Below, in pieces: positions 46,701-57,300 of a DNA stretch of 64,000 nt. The notes under the pieces were generated by a model. That model was not told the DNA's origin and searched no databases. It was given only the letters and a program-made list of their open reading frames with translations. Origin of the DNA: Acanthaster planci (lineage: Eukaryota > Echinodermata > Asteroidea > Valvatida > Acanthasteridae). The stretch covers positions 1,825,615 to 1,889,614 of the forward strand of contig NW_019091396.1 in NCBI RefSeq assembly GCF_001949145.1, written 5' to 3'. A program made the position numbers and the translations under genes. The stretch's first letter is position 1, and each line of letters starts with the position of its first letter.

Positions 46701-49700
46701 TTGTTCTTTAAATTGTCGTGTGCATTATATTTTCGCACGAATTAATGACCGCCCTCCAGAGTTTGCTAACGCATAACCATTGACGGCTTTCCATAAACTG
46801 TGACATAGATGGCGAGAGCAAAATCTACAAAGGGACAAAAGAAAGGTTTTTTATCAAGCAACCAGCGTCTCTTTCGTGCACGTCAATACCACGGGGACAC
46901 TACAGTGATACCATGGACCGTGCTTGACGCAAACATTATCAAGGCGCAAAAAGGGAAAGTTGATTTAACCAATAATCCCGCGGCGGTTCTGTTGGTTGAC
47001 AGTCATAATTCTGACAAACGACCATTGTAACCTTGCTGTATTGCCAGGAATAGTCAAAGCATTGGCCATCTCGCACGAGGATGTGCTGAAAAAACGGAAC
47101 CAATTCGTTAAATTACAGCTGGGACGTTTGCGAAGGCCGCCCCATTTTAAACAAAACAATCCATCGACGTGGTTAAGTTTACTTCGCTCGTTTCCACAGC
47201 GGTCACGCCTGACACAGTAAGGGGTATCAAGCTCTAGAGAGGATCGAGTCATTTCACTCTCAAGTAAAAACGCAAGGGTTTTTATCGGGAGCTCGTCCTG
47301 ACTGCATCAGTGTACGTATTTATGACGTGCCCAATCACTAGGTGAAAACCTGATAGCGAAAACAGAGAAACTTGTCAAGAACCCACACCATCCCTGCGAA
47401 AAGTATCTCTGACTGATTTGGTCTATTCTACAGCATAATTCTTCATTAGAAAACAATTTTGACACAAGAAGAGAGACACGTCCTGCTCTTGTGCTTCATT
47501 AATCTAGTCACAGTGAAAAACGTGGACAGCGTGCATTAAAAGTCGGTATGTTTGGTTTGGGGATTATTTGTTTGTTTATTTGTTTGTTTTGGGGAAAAAT
47601 TATGTCGTCTCGACAAGTTGAATACGCGTCTACTAAAGGATTAAATTAAGTCAAAAAGCTAATATCTACGGGTCGTTTATTTGGAATTCAAAGCGTTGAC
47701 ATTTCACAACCGGCAGGAATATCAAATTCCAGTTTTCAAAACCGTTTTGCGAACGAAAAATGGGGCCTGATTCATCCTTTTGGTGAAAAACTTCCCTTTC
47801 CACCATCCACTTACCCCAAAAAAATGCATTTTTGGTCCAATGGAAGTATCAAACTTCTGCCTAAATCACAAGGATACCCAAATTATGCTGTTTGTGAAGA
47901 CATTCTCCTGGTTTGCGTTGAAACAATACCTCATCTTTAAAATAGCTAAGACTTGAAGTGTTGCGCAAGGACTAAGTTCTACGTTTTGATTACCAAACGC
48001 CTGTCGAACAAACATCTTAGGGTTACGAAAATGTCAAGTGAACAGCAGATTACATTACGCCAGTGTCAGACAAGCTATGGGAGGGATCGCACCCCTGTCA
48101 GTTTAATGAAATAATAGACATCTGACATACCAAGGCTGAATGCACAACTGCACGGTGAAAGAAGTGAATAATGAAATTTAGAAACACACCTTGGATTTGA
48201 GTGCAGTTTAGATTCAGATGTACATAATGTGGCTGTAATAATAAGTATGCAAAAATGGCGGTTGCACGTGTGTTCCGTCTTGGTTTGAGCGAGTAGTCCT
48301 TGCACTAATAAAGTGTGGGGTGGGTGCCGTGTGTACCAATTAATCCCCGGGAGAATGATTTACTAAGAAATCCCTAGGCGTAGTGCACTTATAGCTCTAA
48401 GCCTAAACATCAACATGAAATAGATTGACTTTATACCAAAATTATTTATGAATGAGATGCGTATTGTAGTTTTAAATCAAGGTTATTACCAATATAAGAC
48501 GAGAAATTTGACGAAAGACCTGCTAACTTGTACCTGAGAAATAAAACTGTTTCACAATTGATTCTTCCAACCAGGTCCGGACGGCCGAAAGAATCAAGAC
48601 GTGAAGGTCAACGAAGACAACCGGTACGTGGGAATCGGGGCGACGTCACCCGAGAAATCCAGCGAGTTGCTGTATCTCTACCGACCGGCCACCGGCGCTC
48701 CTTTCCACCGGGCCAAGTGCGATATACCCGGCTCCATCGGCTGGGGCTTGCCAAGGACTGAAGACCCAAGAACCTGGCCGGTGCACTTGAAGATTTGTAC
48801 ACCTGAGGTAGGGGCCTGTTTTGGGTGTGTCCACCTGATCTGAATACCTACCGCTCATAATAAAGGAAGCTTTAAAGCGATATGCCACCCTACGAAGCCT
48901 AAAGCTGTTACATTATAATAGCCACCGGAATTACGTAACAGCTTCAATATCATTGTAAACTGGGCTTGTGGGCACAAAAGAAAGAAAAAAAATGAGAGTT
49001 TGGTAGAGCTGACTTGCACAGTGCATTGCAAAGGAATTGTACTGAGGTTGTCCGCAGTGCGAATCTCAGAGGGTACCTTTTCTCTCGCTCTCTTTTTCTC
49101 TTTTCTTTTTCGGTGTGTTTCCCGTTGAAAAAGATCAGTTTTTAGAGGTTATTAAATTTCTTGCTCAATTTTGTATGGACTTGCCGTTTGTTTTATTCAA
49201 GTAAAAAAAAAAACGTTTACTTCAACGACATGGGCAATATCACTCAATATAATTATGTTACCTCCATGTTCCAATTATTAGTATTTCGCTGTAAAGCCTC
49301 GTTCATTAAATAGGGGTGGGTAGTCGGATCGCACTGTGTGTTTGAATGGGTTTATTTTCAGAATGTTAATTCGAGGTCCGCTATAAATGGCTAACATACT
49401 GCTGCTGACAGCTGCGTGAGAGAAGTTTAGACCTTGGTTAATTTTCACAACATTTTGCACATCATCCTGTATATAAAAGTTATCAGTGATGAAGTTTTAC
49501 TGCTAATCTGAGACTTAGCTTCTGCGCTGAAGTGATTGCTTCAGGGAGAAACAAACGACAAGTATGACACAACCCCGCTGTCAATTAAGCGTGGGGCACC
49601 GGCAAAATGCATTTTCATTTGATTATCTTGTTTTTTCTCCTTGCAATTTCTCGTCTGTTTTTCGTTCTCCAGGAATTCAAACAATCCAGAGAGAACTCAC

Positions 49701-49723
49701 AAGGCATATGGAATAACAGATGA
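43560..49723 (+). CDS. Unrecognised three-exon gene, 141-residue protein
   Basis: Joining 43560-43701, 48575-48807 and 49673-49723 gives an uninterrupted frame with matching phases (1/1, then 0/0). Splice sites are strong: ACAG/GTGAGC, CCAACCAG, GAG/GTAGGG, and a long pyrimidine tract ending GTTCTCCAG. The protein has no signal peptide or membrane segment. A basic serine-rich N-terminus leads to HETWMTPRG and MGKGVVVFTGPDGRKN. A GC-rich middle exon follows with YVGIGATSPEKSSELLYLY, a single Cys in RAKCDIPGSIGWGLP and DPRTWPVHLKICTPE. The tail is short, ending GIWNNR. An AATAAA signal follows at 50382. I do not recognise the family; an intermediate exon in intron 1 cannot be excluded. Proline, glycine and tryptophan content suggests a small intracellular, perhaps structural, protein, but that is a guess. 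Confidence 0.68.
43702..48574 (+). other. Intron 1 of the unrecognised gene
   Basis: It carries a family 3-type right end at 44176-44191 behind a C-run, a 147-codon frame at 44698-45141 and a 131-codon frame at 45537-45929. Neither frame resembles a known protein, and both are within chance length. The rest is AT-rich. Confidence 0.45.
48575..48807 (+). CDS. Unrecognised gene, exon 2
   Basis: This is a 233-base exon of strikingly higher G+C than its flanks, as in the confirmed exons of the window. Two bases complete a codon, then 77 codons run to CCTGAG/GTAGGG (phase 0). Notable motifs are YVGIGATSPE, YRPATGAPFH, GSIGWGLPRTEDP and TWPVHLKIC. Confidence 0.8.
48985..49380 (+). mobile_element. 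tRNA-derived SINE family 5, copy 2
   Basis: The head TTGGTAGAGCTGACTTGCA...GGTTGTCCGCAGTGCGAATC resembles a tRNA from the A box to the B box. The body matches the copy at 31345-31650 (TTTCCCGTTG, TTTATTCAAG, GCTGTAAA, GTGGGTAGTCGGATCG). An A-run lies at 49203-49213. It sits in intron 2 of the unrecognised gene. Confidence 0.55.
49673..49723 (+). CDS. Unrecognised gene, exon 3 (terminal)
   Basis: An excellent acceptor (a pyrimidine-rich stretch, then GTTCTCCAG) opens phase 0 for 16 codons, EFKQSRENSQGIWNNR, and a TGA stop at 49721-49723. Confidence 0.65.
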   Translation, partial: EFKQSRENSQGIWNNR

Positions 49724-50410
49724 TGCAAGATAGTGGAGATGCCTTCTCCACAGTGTCAACAAACTTCATCCAAGGAGTACCGCACAGCGTGCAACTTTGT
49801 TCCTTCACACGAGTGGCCAAACACACAATGCTGCACTTGCCAACGGTTCTTTTGAATAATGCACAGACGAAAACTTCACGTAGTTTGAAGGGCGTCCCCA
49901 AACGCTTTAGACGCCGAAAACTGACACCGAAACAAATCTTGACTATTCTCACCAGAGCACTGCACTATGGACTTGCCGATAGCAGTAAAACTTCCTTACG
50001 TTTTGAGTTTGAATTTTGCCAAGCGAGGGCGCTGGACAAGGTTGAGTGTGACGCGTGAGTTTGCAGTCAACATGGAGTTTGCAGTTGTTCCAGGGAGAAA
50101 ATCTCAATGTTGCATTGATTTGTGCACACAAGACTGTAAAATCTCTGTTCCTTCTGTGGTGATTCTTTGTTGTATACGTACATGGCAACAAGTGAGAAAT
50201 CCTTTAGGAAATGTTTCTTTTCTAATGAGCACATTTTGGATTCATAATTCGAACGGAAAACCTATAAACTGAACAGTGTCTTCCTTGAATAACATCAAAG
50301 CAACAGCATCCCCATTTATCCAGAAAAAAGGACACATGTCGTACATTATTCATGCACTGGAAAACAGTATGAGTGCACACAAATAAATGTGTACATGTGT
50401 AAGAACAATT
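49724..50410 (+). terminator. 3' untranslated region and poly(A) signal of the unrecognised gene
   Basis: AATAAA at 50382-50387 is followed at once by the GT-rich TGTGTACATGTGTAAG, the usual arrangement of a cleavage site near 50400. That gives a 3' UTR of about 680 bases. Confidence 0.5.
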
Positions 50411-53400
50411 CGTAGCATAACTCGTCAAGGCTTCAACGGTAACGCAGGTGCCGCGCTCGTTGGAACCGTTTATCTTTTAATTTCAGAAATGTTCAAATAC
50501 GCAGTTGCCGCGCAGCTGCCTTGGTCTTTCTGCAATAAATTTGGTTGTTTTTGTTCCAGCCGGCTTTTTAATATTGATTGCCGGTCACTCTGCTTTTTTC
50601 TCCATTTTTTGCAACAAATCCACTGTATTAGCTTTTCCTCTAGAATGATGTTACAAATACGCCCTAGGCATTGTCAATGATTTAAAGTCTTCAAGCTATG
50701 TCATTTTGTGAATTTGAATCCTGTATTTTGAGGGGCTCTCATAGTGCAAAACAAAAGCATCTCAAGTTGTTATTTTTAAATTTCTCACATCGTATTTTCC
50801 ACTGCCTATTTACACATGATTTTGCATGTCAAATTGAGCTCTACGGAGTTCTCTAAGGGCAACAAAAAGTGAAATTGAATCGATTGTACTGTTTAATCAA
50901 ATCAAAACGATTGAACTGAGTGCAAGACATGTATACTTCTTTCAAAAATTCTTTTTTGAGGCTCCATATAGTGCATCAGAGTCAAAATGTTATAAAGCTC
51001 GTCAAATAAACCTTATTGTTACTATTCAGAAATGGCAGAGACTGTGCCCAGGCTGTTTTACGTCGTTGTAGCATTTTTCCATTCAGTATATTCGCTTGCA
51101 AGCCTCCAAGACGACTGAGTAAAAATGTATCCTTATAACACCCACTCAAAAAGATGAAGGAATACATTACGGTATCTGCTCTGCAGAAAGAGCATATCCT
51201 GTGACCGCGTAGGTGAATTGTTGTAGTAAAGTAGGGAACCGTACTTGAGTAAGGGCGCCCTCATACTTCCAATACGCGTCACGGAGGTAACAACATAACG
51301 TTTGTACTTTTTAGGCGCTTCCTGTGCACGCGGTCTAAAGGTGGTGTAGAACCGTATTCTCTGCATTTTGCTTCCATTAATTTGCAGGGAGCATGCTTCG
51401 GCCATGCTCCTAAGTGTGGGAGAGATTCAATGCTAGAAACCCCTAGTAAGTAGTTATCATTGTATAAATACTTCACACGATCTTCTGTCGGAGAAAATTG
51501 TACGATTTACAGGGCCCAATGTGGTAATTGCACTCTAAAAACGTCCGGGTCAGATTGACCCAGAATTGGGTCCCATTCGGTATAATCCTTTCAGGGTCCA
51601 GAAAAGGTCAAATATGACCCGAAAGGGGGTCATATTTTGACCCAGAAAAGGTTCATACTGAATGGGACCCAATCCTGGGACAATCTGACCCGGAAACCTT
51701 TAAAGTGTGCTTTCTGTATTACAACGTGTCATACTGAACTGGTCAACTAGCCATGTGCCCGGTTAGTGTTAGCCCTTGACCATCCATTGTATTATTATTT
51801 ACGGTGCCGTCTAGAAATTTCACTACACCAAATGTTTTCTTATTTAATAAATTGTATTCTGGAGTAAGATATCATTTATTGTTCACGTGTTCTCCAAGGG
51901 TGTCACATTAACACCCTACTTTTTTGCGGTGTGTCCTACCATTGGTACGCTATGGATTCAAAGGAGATCTGGGTCATTTTCTTTGGCGCCCGTAGCATAA
52001 ACACTCTTTAAGAAAATGCAAATTGTGAATTCGGAAGTTTTTTTACTGAAACATGGTGTGTAGCCAGATTTTTGTTGGCTCGTCGTCAAAATACTTGTTT
52101 TTTTGCTCCGTTTGCAGAGAGTTATACCACCAGGCCTTGAAGATGCTGGTAATATGATGACCTACTGGGGAATATGTTTGCTACTCTCGGCAATTCCCCT
52201 GAGATAGCTAAAAGATTTTAGAGGTTTACCGAAGACAGAAGTGAAACAAGTGCAGTGGCTGAGAGAAAATGACCTTGAAATACATTTTCAATGGGCCGCT
52301 CAAGCTTGGGCCAAATGCAATTATAAATTTAACTTTTTTTACCGAATCGCAGGTCTATAGCCGCACGCCCCACTTTGCACATAACAAACAGCCATTTTAT
52401 TTTCAAAATCTGAAGCTGAAGCTGAAGCTACTCTGACATATTTGTTTATGCCGACCTCTTTAGTTTCAGTACGAGTCGTTACTTTGTACTGGTAGTCTGT
52501 GGCCTAGAGCTAAAAGTGTTTGATACTAATTATTATTAATTACTGAAAAGACATTTTCTTTAACACTGAACAAGAGAAAGGAATTAACGAAAAGGCTAAT
52601 ATTTAGTTATTATAAACTGTTAGACGAGGGCTGCATTCGAAAGCTACGGCTGCCGCTCATGCGCAAATAGAAAACACCCGCCAGTAGTTGCAACCATTCA
52701 CATACACGTGAATGTTACAAAATAAATGTGTAAATCATCTTATCCACAGGCACTTTCTCTGTTTTTTCTTTTGTTTCTAACTTAGAATAAGTAAACAAAA
52801 GATAATAATTCCAGCCAATTATGAATAATAGTATTGTAATTAATCTCGTATTTTGATTACCATGAATCCCCTGAAACCTCATCATGGAAACAAAGTGGAG
52901 CAGACATGGTTGCACAGTGCATGCTTTCAAAGCAAGCAGTGAAGCCTTTTTTAAAGAAATGTTTCCCTCGATGATCTTGATGTTAGTCTCGTTCGTTTTG
53001 GGAACGATCTGCCTTTCGTCGGACCGATTATCGACACTTGCGTGAGCAACGCACAGCCCGCGTGCAAAGCAGTAGTTTCCGTTTCGTATGGCCAATGGTG
53101 TCCATTGCAATGCAAATGGTCTAATTTGTTTGTGACACGTACACCCCCGCAGTCTAGGACTGGAGTCAAACATTATGATTTGCCCTCCCTTTAGTCAGTT
53201 GCCAATAAAGAGTGACGGAGTTGCCGCTGTCTATATCCAATCTGATCAGTATACCAGCACCAACTTCAAACCCTGTAAGTTGCAATGATATCAACATTTG
53301 GTTGTCATACTGCAATAATGTAGGCCTAAATAAATGCTCGAATTTGTCAGCCTCATGCTCACTAAAGTTTTGACATAGATGTAAATCTCTGCAGATGTCG

Positions 53401-53983
53401 AGCCCCAACCATTACTTGTTAATTCCCTAAATGAGAGCTGATCCGTAGAAGATTCAACGATGGACACATTTGCCATGCAGTTTAAATTTATCTACCCGTG
53501 ATGTACATGCATCTGTTGCGGTTAAAGTAACCTGGCCCATGCATTGCGTATTTCGCTTGTCTGTTTAAACCTCAATGTGGCAACCCACGTCTGCTCTTTT
53601 CCCTTCAAAATATATTGTTGATGTTGAAGAGGGGAAAGTTCTGGCTCATTTTAAAACTCACCGAACAAGGGGAACTATCGTGGGGGGGGGGCAGAGTGTC
53701 CCCATACCCATTGCCTCTCCCTTTACGCCACTTCCAGGGGCGCAAAAATATGATTCCCACTATCACTCATGCCGAGGGCACTTGGTCATTGGCCAGCTTT
53801 TCCTTTTGTGGTGGACTTGTCTTGAGCTGTTTACAACTTCTTGCCCATGATTTGAATAAAGCTAGCTTTTGGCATGGTCGCCAGGCTAATTCCTACATAA
53901 TGGAGGCTGGCACATTGTCGTTTTGTTTTTGAGGGATAAACCATAGAGCAAGGAAACAGACAGTGCGGCGTTGCAAAGTGAAA
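50411..53983. other. Intergenic region upstream of SLC49A4
   Basis: It contains the foldback element at 51530-51710. A 152-codon minus-strand frame (52715-53173) resembles no known protein. No TATA box is obvious before the SLC49A4 start. A G-run with a family 3-like TTTACGCCACTT box lies at 53682-53736. Confidence 0.5.
51530..51710. mobile_element. Foldback element rich in GGGTC/GACCC
   Basis: The left arm runs from GCACTCTAAAAACGT and CCGGGTCAGATTGACCCAG to AAATATGACCC (51619). The right arm (51626-51710) is its imperfect inverse, ending CTGACCCGG...TTTAAAGTGTGC. Only about six bases separate the arms, so nearly the whole 180 bp is one long hairpin. Within each arm GGGTC and GACCC recur, so each arm also has internal symmetry. 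Confidence 0.85.
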
Positions 53984-54317
53984 ATGGCCAAGAGAGACCG
54001 ACAAACGCCAGACGAAAAGACACAGCTTCTCACCGACACTCGAAAGAGAGGTGTCTTCAACGAAGCATCAGAGGTGATTGATTCTACGCACGTACTCACG
54101 TCAAGGTCCAACCATCGCAATAGGCAACCCACGGAGGTCGCCACGCCAATCGAGCTGTCACTGTCCGGTAAGAGCAGCGGCTTCTCCGATTCAGTACCGC
54201 CGGTGCCGCAGCAGCATGTTACGTACGTCCAGCGCTGGTATGTTCTGGTCGTCTTCTCAATGCTCGCGCTATGGTCTGCGGCTGCGTGGAATACTTGGGG
54301 ACCTATTTCAGACACGT
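53984..54317 (+). CDS. SLC49A4: SLC49A4 exon 1
   Basis: The ATG has good context (GAAAATGG) and is the first in its frame. 111 codons give a polar cytosolic N-terminus with the dileucine signal, then the first membrane segment (about 86-106) and WNTWGPISDT. Donor ACGT/GTAAGT, phase 1. Confidence 0.93.
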
Positions 54318-57300
54318 GTAAGTACATGAAGTAGAACTTGTCTTCGGCCATTATGTTGAGCCAAGTCTCTCAATTTGGCCATATGGCTCGTCCTCTTTCT
54401 TGGACTTTACAAAAGTAAGTTCTTCAGTTGAGAACTCTAGTAAAAGTGGATCTGCTTTGATTTCTGTATGTGAATTTTTTAGCTTGAAAGTCTAACAATT
54501 GGGTAGGAAAAGTGGCACGGCGTCTCTCACTCGCTTGACCGTCATTCACAACAATATTAATAACTTCAGAAAGGGACAAATTAAAAGTGAAGGAAGAAAT
54601 GGGTGAATGACATCTTTCAAAGGCAAAGTTTTGAACTTGTCTTTTGCAACATTTCAACAAACTGTCCACAAGAACCATTAACAGAAAACAGGCTTACTTT
54701 TTACTTCAATCGCCAGCGATTCCTAATTTTCAAAATTAGCAGTGAAGTGACATTACAATTCAATGAGGCATATGTAACTCTGACATTATTACTTACAACT
54801 CGGTTTATTAAAAATGGGTTTTATTTACAAATTCTGAAAAAAGAAGACAACTATGTGTGAAATTGCACGATTTTACTCAGTTACTGTGATTTTACACAGG
54901 GAAGAGTACAAGAGTGGAGCATTTCTAATAGGCCTAGTTATAACCAAACAGTTTCATTGCTTTTTACACTGGGTGTCATACAATGTAATGACAGAGGATT
55001 TAGATTGAAAAGATTGATGCTTTCATTCTAGACGAAGTCTGTTGAAAGTTTACAGCTTTATCTGAACGATGAAATCTTCACTAAACATTCAGTCCTCATG
55101 TTGTAAAGCTTCTAGAGTTGGCCAGCCTGTCGGACTGACTGAATTGAAATTCGAAAAACCAGACTCAGTTTCCCTCAAAATTTGCTTCACCCATATTTTG
55201 ATGCGATGCGGCAGATTTTTCTGTCTTGTGTACGTAGAACGCTTTTTCCAGGGAACCCAAAGTATCGAAATAAAGCCTTATGTAACAAGGGTCTAAAATG
55301 ACCTACTGTCACTGATAAAAGTGAAAATATTATTTTCACTTACAGCTAAAGTTGTGTTGAATTGGAGTGATGGAGACGTGGCACTTTTAACCAACTGGAG
55401 TTTTATCACGTTTGTCACATCCGGCGTGTTTTTCTCCTGGTTGATGGATGTAAAAGGTAGGAATTTAAGAACGGAAATGGTGCTATTTGTTTTCAAAATG
55501 AAATCTAAAAATGAATTCAGTGATATTAATCATTAGAAATTATTGGACAATCTGCATGCTATTTAACAAATTTTTAAAACACTCACTATGACTACATTGG
55601 GATGTTTTAATTCAATCCGACGTAATTTAATTTACATTCTTGGCGCGGCCGGCATGCACTGAGCACGTCACGTCGGTGAGAAAAGTTTAAACATATTGGG
55701 GGTTACCTGCCGCGTGAAATGGTGTGTCTGATCTCCATTAAATTGGTTTCAAGATAATTGTAAGACATTACTGGCAAAACTGAAAGGCTCGCTGTGAAAC
55801 AGAAATACATTGCGACGTTACTGGAGAAATTTGACAGGTGTCAGATACTGTTGCCCGGCTTCTTTGTGGTTTAAGAAGCGTTCTACGTTCCTGAGGGGGA
55901 GGGAGAATTCTGTTACGGATGAAAACAATGAACATTCGTTTAAGAAAAAATACCTTTTAGGTCCCTTCAGACCGAAAACCTATATGCATCCCCAAGTTAA
56001 CATCCAACTTATAAAATGACCCTAATCACTTCGCGATTTCATGACTTAAATAGCTGATGGCTTGATGAACTTCAGTGAAAAGTAGGTGGATGGGGTGAAC
56101 TGGCCCGAATTCTAGTCTGCACAGTGGTCTATATAAAAAGAATTATGCATAGTGTTCTCTTCAACGGGCGACCCAATCGATCTTAACAATGAATATACAC
56201 AATAACAGATACGCGTCTGTAATAATGCAACTGACCCATAGACACGAAAGTACAGTGTACAACGCTTGTCAGTTGATTTAGCAATGGTGTTATGATTTGA
56301 ACGAGCAAAATAAAACAACAAAATGTTACATAAAATAAACAAGAGAAGGAATCAATAAACCTTTCAGTCACTTTGAAAGTCTGGGGTACATTTTGGAAAC
56401 AGCAAACAGCAGCTCTTATTAGCTGGTTCCTTTCCCTTCATTTCTAAAGCGGGTAAAAACCTCTGAAATATAGCCTTATCTCCCAGAAAGGCCATAAATT
56501 GTTGCTTTAAAAATCCCCTCCCCCAAATGGTTCTGGAGGCTACCCTCTACATGCCTTTATATCTTAGTGTATTTTTTATTACAGGTATTAAGTGCCATTA
56601 AGGGGAAATATGTTTGCATCTTAATCGGCCAATGCGCTTCGAGCAGAAGCACCCTCATCGGTTGAAAAGAGCCGCGTTGATGGGGAGTATTCATTTTGTT
56701 GGTAGCGATGCGACTGCAACGCTTGCGTTTCCTAGTCGTTCATGAACCACCATGCACAGTTAGTACCAAATGAGCATCCGTTGCTAAGGAAATAACGTCC
56801 TCTCTTGGTCCACCTTGAGGTCACTACTATGGCTCATTGACATCCTGATCAGTGTGTGATCGAGAAGACAAAAAAAACCTGATCAGGTTCATGAAGGATT
56901 CCGTGAACTTTCTCTGATACGGTGATTTTTTGGTTGAATAACTTTATTCTAAGTTAAACAAATGCAACGCTATGCGAAAAGAAGAGGACTTTATTTGCAA
57001 CATATTGAAGAGGATGGAACTCATCCGCGTTTTAGTACTGATTCATCCAATGGCGCACCCATGGGGCGGGTCTTCAGGGGCTTAATCCCTCAATAGTTTT
57101 TTGTGAATAACGAAAATAAAATATACACCAACTTATAGCTCTGATAAAGCCGAAATCGAAGTTCCATATGGGGCAACGGGGGGGGGTGAGCATCATGAGC
57201 TATTTCATTCCTTTCTGAGCCCCCACGACAAATTCGGGGTGCGCCATTGCATTCATCCCCGGTTTGTGTTTTGTTGTCATCCCACCTCTTCGTGCAACAC

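Noticed and set aside
52715-53173. 152-codon minus-strand frame
   Set aside because: Composition is mixed with no recognisable domain. It is probably a chance frame in intergenic DNA.
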